The notes under the pieces were generated by a model. The model worked only from the letters and a program-made list of their open reading frames with translations. It made no database searches and was not told the DNA's origin. DNA of 10,884 nucleotides from a bacterium (GTDB lineage Archaea; Thermoproteota; Nitrososphaeria; Nitrososphaerales; Nitrososphaeraceae). Below are positions 7,240 to 10,884 of this stretch, piece by piece (the first letter of the stretch is position 1; each line of letters opens with the position of its first letter). The DNA is taken from NCBI GenBank assembly GCA_014381105.1, contig JACMIO010000115.1:1-10884 (forward strand). Reading direction: 5' to 3'. Both the position numbers and the translations under genes were made by a program.

Positions 7240-8043
7240 TCATCTTACCTTTACTGTCAACACATCTTCTGCTGTTAACGGCATATGCCCTTTAATGGTA
7301 ATATAGTCCGCATCTTGTTTTTGCTGTATGACAATTTTATATTTATTATTAGTCTTGTTTTTGTCAATTACGATACATTTGTTAAAACATTGAGTAATCA
7401 TGTTCCCTAATTCTATAACGAAAGGAGGTAATTCGTTGTCAAGAGATAGTGAAGTTATTAAAAGAACTTTATCGTCACGAGTAATTGTCTTAAGAATATT
7501 AAGAATATCTGTTAACAAAAACTTCACTTCGTTAAAGTCTATCTCTGATTCCTGGAAAAACATTGCCAATAAGTCTGGAATTATAACTATGTTAATTTTG
7601 TAATCATGGACCGTTTTAGGAAGCTCGTATTTTAAAAAATGAGTAAGCTGATATACGGTAAATACTCTGGATATCATTATTTTCTTGAGATTCCTTTTGA
7701 TGTTCAGGCCATATTGTTTCATAAAATCTACAAACTGATAAACATCAGTACAATTTCCGGCATCAAGGATAAATGCTTTTGAAATTCTAAATCCACCATA
7801 TTTCTTGGGCATTAAACAATGCACCGTTAGCCTTGTCAACATAAGATTTGTCATTCTTGAATTACCAAGCAGACATATGGCATCGTTAGGCAACAAATCT
7901 ATGGTTTTGTTTGAAGTACCGTCAACTGTAAATGAAATTTGATTAAGGTAGTCAAGAGCAGTTCTAAGCTTGTGATCCTTAATTTTATTGTTCAAAGAAG
8001 TTCGTACAGAACTCTTTAGCTTTTCTTCAATGAGGTTCGACAT
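7240..8043 (-). CDS. RadA/RecA-fold protein with degenerate Walker motifs (ImuA-like), first gene of the PolB2 operon
   Basis: The 267-residue protein follows the RadA/RecA core plan. AICLLGNSRMTNLMLTRL (about 55-72) sits where Walker A should be, but lacks the GxxxxGK[ST] pattern. KAFILDAGNCTD (89-100) matches the IDTEGTF strand of RadA, with Gly96 at the catalytic Glu position. GLNIKRNLKKIMISRVFTVYQL (112-132) matches the RadA LD..vl.nIyvaRafn region. NIVIIPDLLAMF (151-162) corresponds to Walker B. The N-terminal HhH domain of RadA is absent. ATP hydrolysis is therefore unlikely. A catalytically dead RecA-like partner next to a specialised polymerase recalls bacterial ImuA/SulA-like proteins that work with ImuB and DnaE2. 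A role linking polymerase to RadA filaments or damaged DNA is inferred. The fold call rests on motif reading, not a profile search. Confidence 0.8.
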   Translation of the reverse strand: MSNLIEEKLKSSVRTSLNNKIKDHKLRTALDYLNQISFTVDGTSNKTIDLLPNDAICLLGNSRMTNLMLTRLTVHCLMPKKYGGFRISKAFILDAGNCTDVYQFVDFMKQYGLNIKRNLKKIMISRVFTVYQLTHFLKYELPKTVHDYKINIVIIPDLLAMFFQESEIDFNEVKFLLTDILNILKTITRDDKVLLITSLSLDNELPPFVIELGNMITQCFNKCIVIDKNKTNNKYKIVIQQKQDADYITIKGHMPLTAEDVLTVKVR

Positions 8044-8070
8044 GGAGCTTAGCTTTAGTGCATTGTACTC

Positions 8071-8078
8071 TTTTTAAT
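8071..8078 (-). promoter_or_regulatory. Candidate proximal TATA of the PolB2 operon
   Basis: The minus strand reads ATTAAAAA, centred about 31 bases before the ATG at 8043, and would give a leader of a few bases. As a TATA it is weak. A better box lies farther upstream at 8146-8154. Confidence 0.35.
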
Positions 8079-8112
8079 GGAGGAGCTACTTTTAGAGAGG
8101 GAGGGTTAACGA

Positions 8113-8130
8113 GTTTTGTATTATCAAAAC
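8113..8130. promoter_or_regulatory. Palindrome in the PolB2 operon promoter region, candidate operator
   Basis: GTTTTG-TATTAT-CAAAAC has perfect 6-base arms around a 6-base A/T spacer. It lies 70-87 bases before the first gene of the operon, and over the start site predicted from the TATA at 8146-8154. That is where an archaeal repressor would block initiation. No regulator is known for it, and an A/T-rich palindrome of this size can occur by chance. Confidence 0.4.
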
Positions 8131-8145
8131 GCCAAATTTCAGCAA

Positions 8146-8154
8146 CTATAAAAT
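8146..8154 (-). promoter_or_regulatory. Candidate distal TATA of the PolB2 operon
   Basis: The minus strand reads ATTTTATAG, a good archaeal TATA match. Initiation about 26 bases downstream would fall near 8123, inside the palindrome at 8113-8130, giving a leader of about 80 bases. Confidence 0.4.
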
Positions 8155-8224
8155 CAATATTCTAAAGACATCGAAGAAAATCTACAACTTTGATGCTCTC
8201 AAGACGGGGGAAGCATATTGATTC

Positions 8225-8240
8225 TATTTTGCGCAAAATA
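8225..8240. repeat. Perfect 16-base palindrome downstream of pirin
   Basis: TATTTTGCGCAAAATA is identical to its own reverse complement. It lies 45 bases beyond the pirin stop, between pirin and the PolB2 operon promoter. It could be a dimeric regulator site or the stem of a 3'-end structure, although with no loop a hairpin is strained. No T-run follows on the minus strand. Confidence 0.55.
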
Positions 8241-8284
8241 CAGAACTTCCGGATTGTCTACAGAAAGGAGAATTTCTTATGACT

Positions 8285-9226
8285 TTAAAAATTAATCTTT
8301 CCAATTCTACCATTTCGATAATCCTCCAATGTTTTATCTATTTCTTCCCGAGTATTCATGACGAAGGGACCGTACTGAACTATTGGTTCATTAAGAGGCA
8401 TTCCTGCGATAAGCAGTACATCAAGAGGAGACTTTGCATTATCGGGTTCTCTAATTGAAATAATTTCACCATCATTTTCAAACACTATCAAGTTTTTTTC
8501 TCCAACTGTTGTTTTATCTTTACCAAAAAGACCCTCTCCGCTAATAACATATGCAAATGCATTATAATTTTCAGGAACGGACTGCACAACCTGTCCTCCT
8601 GGTTGCAGGGTAAAGTGCAAATAAAGAATAGGGGTTAAAGTATTGATAACTGCCTTAGCGTCAAGGTAATTTCCTGCAATGACTTTAGCCGATACTTTAC
8701 CATCCGGCGTACTGACCTGAGGAATTCTTGTGGAAGAAACATCCTGGTAATCAGGTTTAATCCACTTGTCTGTTTTCCGAAGGTTGATCCACAGCTGAAA
8801 TCCATGCAACCTTCCACCATTCTCGGCGAATTCTTTTTCAGGCATTTCCGAATGAACCAAACCCGAGCCTGCCGTCATCCACTGAACGTCACCGGGTCCA
8901 AGTTTGCCAGAGTTTCCCTGAGAGTCTTTATGTTCAAATCTTCCCTCAAGCATGTATGTAACAGTTACAAATCCCCTGTGAGGATGTTCGGGAAAGCCTT
9001 TACTCTCATATGGTAACAAATCTAATGGACCCATCTCATCTAAAAGTAAGAAGGGATCTAGATTTCGAATAGACCCTGAAGGGAAGGACCTATGTACCAC
9101 AAACCCATCGCCTTCTGGAGTTTCATTACTTTTTATCACAAGTTTTATTGACCGATAATTGGAATTAGTTTCATCAGGATTGTCTATAATATTACTACTC
9201 TCTTTTCCGGTTTTTTCCTTTTTCAT
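8285..9226 (-). CDS. Pirin family bicupin protein
   Basis: The 313-residue protein has the pirin N-terminal cupin (about residues 35-150) with FPSGSIRNLDPFLLLDEMGP, then HPHRGF at 81-86 and HSEMP at 125-129. His81, His83, His125 and Glu127 are the four metal ligands of pirin, so an iron site is predicted. The C-terminal cupin (about 180-290) is also present, ending in the typical GPFVMNTREEI at 287-297. Some pirins act as quercetin 2,3-dioxygenases and others as redox-sensing regulators; which applies here cannot be told. A polar extension of about 25 residues precedes the family core. A TATA box 26 bases before the ATG supports the chosen start and a leaderless mRNA. It is separated by 241 bases from the PolB2 operon. 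Confidence 0.94.
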   Translation of the reverse strand: MKKEKTGKESSNIIDNPDETNSNYRSIKLVIKSNETPEGDGFVVHRSFPSGSIRNLDPFLLLDEMGPLDLLPYESKGFPEHPHRGFVTVTYMLEGRFEHKDSQGNSGKLGPGDVQWMTAGSGLVHSEMPEKEFAENGGRLHGFQLWINLRKTDKWIKPDYQDVSSTRIPQVSTPDGKVSAKVIAGNYLDAKAVINTLTPILYLHFTLQPGGQVVQSVPENYNAFAYVISGEGLFGKDKTTVGEKNLIVFENDGEIISIREPDNAKSPLDVLLIAGMPLNEPIVQYGPFVMNTREEIDKTLEDYRNGRIGKINF

Positions 9227-9245
9227 ATTCTATATTAAAGAATAT

Positions 9246-9259
9246 GATATTTAAGTAAG
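9246..9259 (-). promoter_or_regulatory. TATA box of the pirin gene
   Basis: The minus strand reads CCTTACTTAAATAT, with the TTAAATAT core centred about 26 bases before the ATG at 9226. The transcript would be essentially leaderless. Confidence 0.55.
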
Positions 9260-9393
9260 GTTGCGTTCCATTTTTTCTGAAACAGGGTTAGTTGAGCATC
9301 CTGACCATAGCTGTCCTTCGATACAGTTTCAAGTAACTTCGCGCAGGTATTCTTACCATATAGAAAATAAATAACTCTAAATTCCAGAAATAA

Positions 9394-9421
9394 TTCCAAA
9401 TTATCCGGAAATTATTTGGAA
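9394..9421 (-). terminator. Hairpin immediately after the PPOX-family gene
   Basis: TTCCAAAT (9394-9401) and ATTTGGAA (9414-9421) are perfect 8-base inverted repeats around a 12-base loop that contains TCCGGA. The stem ends one base from the stop codon of the minus-strand gene. On that strand it is followed by a T-rich run (TTATTTC, later TTATTTATTTTC). This is a plausible 3'-end or processing structure; archaeal terminators do not require hairpins. Confidence 0.4.
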
Positions 9422-9422
9422 C

Positions 9423-9818
9423 CTAGTCCAGCACTATTGCCATTGCTATAGGATTTGTACCTCTAATCCTGTTAAATGATCTAATCAGAGCTGTTAAGAA
9501 GCCGTATTTCTTATCAATCATGGAAAATACAATTGACGATTCTTTAGAATCAGCAAACTTTGCTTTGCCATCAAACCAGGTTCCTTTAAGGTATCCACGA
9601 ATATCGCATGGCGCTATCCTAACATGAGGATTGTTCCTGATTCTCTTTACCTTGCCTGATTTGGAATCAGTTCTAAAATAAATAATCCCTTGGTAAATAA
9701 TGAACCAAATGGGAGTTCTAACTCCAGATCCATTTTTCTTCAAAGTTTCAATGTTAATGTACTTGAAGTTTGATAAATGAGATAGCTTGTCTTCAGACAT
9801 GTATGTTATGTAGTACAT
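9423..9818 (-). CDS. PPOX-class (Rv2061-type) F420/flavin-dependent split-barrel protein
   Basis: The 131-residue protein has the compact split beta-barrel of the pyridoxamine-phosphate-oxidase-like superfamily and matches the Rv2061 branch, annotated as probable F420-dependent. The signs are FKYINIETLKKNGSGVRTPIWF (18-39), then IYFRTDSKSGKVKRIRNNP (46-64), VRIAPCDIRGYLKGTW (66-81) and a GKAKF strand. The SGKVKRIRNNP segment and the PCD.RG turn line the cofactor pocket in relatives. F420 is made by Thaumarchaeota, so an F420 reductase fits, but FMN or heme binding cannot be excluded. A second ATG at residue 7 (9800) is an alternative start; the promoter does not clearly choose between them. 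It stands alone, in the same direction as pirin, with a 196-base gap. Confidence 0.88.
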   Translation of the reverse strand: MYYITYMSEDKLSHLSNFKYINIETLKKNGSGVRTPIWFIIYQGIIYFRTDSKSGKVKRIRNNPHVRIAPCDIRGYLKGTWFDGKAKFADSKESSIVFSMIDKKYGFLTALIRSFNRIRGTNPIAMAIVLD

Positions 9819-9964
9819 AGAATGGACTTATTAGTGATTTGAAATAAGATACTAGGAATACGAGTCTCTACAGTATGGATGATGAAACCTTAGTACTGAT
9901 TTCATCTTTATCTTCCACACTATCTTTAGCTGACCTGTTTCTACATTTCTTATTTATAGAACGT

Positions 9965-10255
9965 TTAACCCAAATGTCCCATTGCTTTTTTTAGATCCTC
10001 AAATACCATTACTGGATGGAACTCAACCTTTGCGCCAATGTCCTGAAATAATGGCTCAGCAATGCTAGGTATCATGTCAACACTATCAATGTTAACTATG
10101 AATGCAAAAGTTCTATCGCCCCCGGCCTCAAAAAAATAAGAAGCCTCAGGATTAACTTTCTTCATATACTCTTCTAGATTTTGCATAAATTTTGGATTCT
10201 TTATCATTTTATTGCCTACCTCTGTAGGAATTTGTGCCCTTACTAAAAATCTCAT
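9965..10255 (-). CDS. Small ferredoxin-fold-like (dimeric alpha/beta barrel) conserved protein
   Basis: The 96-residue product (MRFLVRAQIP start) has the beta-alpha-beta-beta-alpha-beta pattern of the dimeric alpha/beta-barrel group. It begins with strand MRFLVRAQIP and a helix through NPKFMQNLEEYMKKV. Strands ASYFFEAGG and RTFAFIVNID follow, then a helix DMIPSIAEPLFQDIG and a final strand AKVEFHPVM. It has no signal peptide or membrane segment. Homologues are common in soil bacteria and archaea as hypothetical proteins; function is unknown. The reading frame is open up to an ATG at 10267. I chose the ATG at 10255 because the only good TATA box is centred 25 bases before it, and from the upper ATG the box would be just 13 bases away. 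The start residue choice is inference; the gene is secure. Confidence 0.8.
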   Translation of the reverse strand: MRFLVRAQIPTEVGNKMIKNPKFMQNLEEYMKKVNPEASYFFEAGGDRTFAFIVNIDSVDMIPSIAEPLFQDIGAKVEFHPVMVFEDLKKAMGHLG

Positions 10256-10274
10256 AATTTTATTCATATTGCAT

Positions 10275-10285
10275 GATATAAAAAT
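10275..10285 (-). promoter_or_regulatory. TATA box of the small ferredoxin-fold-like gene
   Basis: The minus strand reads ATTTTTATATC, one of the best TATA matches in the window, centred about 25 bases before the ATG at 10255. It decides the start chosen for that gene. Confidence 0.6.
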
Positions 10286-10525
10286 TTTTGATCAATTTCA
10301 AAAGTGTCTTCTGACATGCACTTTCGAACTTCGATTAATCAAGACCTATAATCAGTTGAATCATATCGTTTTAGCAGGCATGCGCTAGATGTATTCATAG
10401 CATGAATCTTATCTTGAAGGGTATGGTTGGCTCGCGATATCGAACAAATACTAGAAATGCAATAATACGGAATACGTTTACCTTTATCATAATCCATAAT
10501 ATATCGTATCTGCATACAGTAAGTT

Positions 10526-10534
10526 CAATATATG
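10526..10534 (+). promoter_or_regulatory. TATA box of the ComA-like gene
   Basis: CAATATATG is centred 29 bases before the ATG at 10559, the same spacing as other leaderless genes here. Confidence 0.5.
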
Positions 10535-10558
10535 CAACTTTTGTAGCAAATATGTACT

Positions 10559-10884
10559 ATGCTCGATGATCTTTTCAAGGGGAGGGTCGATGGTAAGAAA
10601 CCTCGTCAGGAAGGATTGACACTTACTGTGGATAAGCTTGAATCATTCGACAGAGAAAATTTTGAGATCTTGGCTGCGTTTATAGACCAAATCAAGATCT
10701 ACAACACATATCCTTTATTAATCTCCAATGATCTTCTTCAGAAAAGGATATCATACTATCATAATTTTGACATTAAAGTTTCAACTGGCAGTACGCTTAC
10801 AGAATATGCTATATCAGAAAATACACTTGAAAAGTACATTAAAGAGTGTGCTAAGATGGGATTTGACATCATCGAGATTGGTGA
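10559..10884 (+). CDS. Phosphosulfolactate synthase (ComA)-like TIM-barrel protein, 5' part
   Basis: The first 108 codons are present and the gene runs off the window. ComA joins sulfite and phosphoenolpyruvate to phosphosulfolactate, first step of the sulfite-dependent coenzyme M route. The matching blocks are EGLTLTVDKL (residues 18-27, versus RGLTxVxDKG), the strand DQIKIY (44-49), QKRISYYHNFDIKVSTGSTLTEYA (60-83) and YIKECAKMGFDIIEIG (93-108, versus C..LGF..IEIS). The usual VKFGWGTS loop is replaced by IKIYNTYPL (46-54) and the GGTL turn by GSTL. It may therefore be a paralogue with another substrate rather than a true coenzyme M enzyme, which ammonia oxidisers are not expected to need. 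The first ATG of the matching frame follows a TATA box by 29 bases. Confidence 0.82.
   Translation, partial: MLDDLFKGRVDGKKPRQEGLTLTVDKLESFDRENFEILAAFIDQIKIYNTYPLLISNDLLQKRISYYHNFDIKVSTGSTLTEYAISENTLEKYIKECAKMGFDIIEIG

Larger units (their letters stand above)
10256..10558. other. Gene-poor divergent intergenic region
   Basis: These roughly 300 bases separate two divergent genes and hold a TATA box at each end. I find no tRNA, no clear hairpin and no convincing gene. A 55-codon frame at 10402-10569 (+) has no TATA or ribosome site, and its Ile/Thr/Asn-rich translation looks non-coding. Confidence 0.6.

Noticed and set aside
2062..8043. Idea that the nearby TFB is a TFB3-like damage-response factor for the PolB2 operon
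   Set aside because: This TFB has the complete zinc ribbon, reader segment and two cyclin folds, unlike truncated TFB3. It lies beyond two unrelated genes on the other strand, so proximity alone does not support the link.
8166..8282. 39-codon open stretch (+) with a basic translation, ATG at 8193, between pirin and the PolB2 operon
   Set aside because: No TATA or ribosome site precedes it, both flanking genes are on the opposite strand and the translation matches nothing I know; chance or a decayed remnant are equally possible.
9881..9906. Inverted repeat GATGAAA / TTTCATC with a 12-base loop
   Set aside because: Seven-base arms in A/T-rich sequence are expected by chance, and it lies nearly 60 bases beyond the nearest stop codon with no T-run in the right direction.
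10402..10569. 55-codon plus-strand frame before the ComA-like gene
   Set aside because: It spans the ComA-like promoter, overlaps that gene's start and has an Ile/Thr/Asn-rich composition typical of translated A/T-rich non-coding DNA.
1..10884. Signs of a mobile element or virus around the polymerase
   Set aside because: No integrase, transposase, tRNA-associated attachment repeat, terminal inverted repeats or casposon Cas1 were found; the polymerase is embedded in an operon among ordinary chromosomal genes.

Overview
The window is AT-rich archaeal chromosome. A full transcription factor B gene, leaderless-style genes with TATA boxes about 25-30 bases before the start codon, a PolB2-type DNA polymerase and a ComA-like protein all point to Archaea. 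Gene content together with low GC fits an ammonia-oxidising Thaumarchaeota/Nitrososphaeria genome, perhaps Nitrosocosmicus-like. That assignment is inference: no rRNA or ammonia-oxidation gene is present. No tRNA, rRNA, CRISPR array, insertion sequence or integrase was seen.

Left part (1-4400): a TM1367-type cyclophilin-like protein (+), an exported six-bladed NHL propeller (-), a tiny zinc-ribbon protein (-) divergent from a transcription factor B gene (+), then a DUF4760-like protein with a TTG start and a DUF72 protein (both +, probably one transcript).

Centre (4397-8043, all -): a tight four-gene operon that is the highlight of the window. In transcription order it encodes a RadA/RecA-fold protein with a ruined Walker A motif, two small helical proteins that are gapless homologues of each other, and a B-family polymerase of the PolB2 type. 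The polymerase has an altered motif C (first Asp lost, second kept) and no recognisable exonuclease residues. The layout parallels bacterial ImuA-ImuB-DnaE2 mutagenesis cassettes and suggests an archaeal translesion or mutagenesis complex. A pseudo-palindrome lies in its promoter region. The operon converges on the DUF72 gene with overlapping stop codons.

Right part (8044-10884): a 241-base intergenic region with two palindromes, a pirin (-), a Rv2061-type F420/flavin-binding split-barrel protein (-), a small ferredoxin-fold-like protein (-) whose promoter suggests its start is four codons inside the longest frame, a gene-free stretch of about 300 bases, and the 5' end of a divergent phosphosulfolactate-synthase-like gene (+) running off the window.
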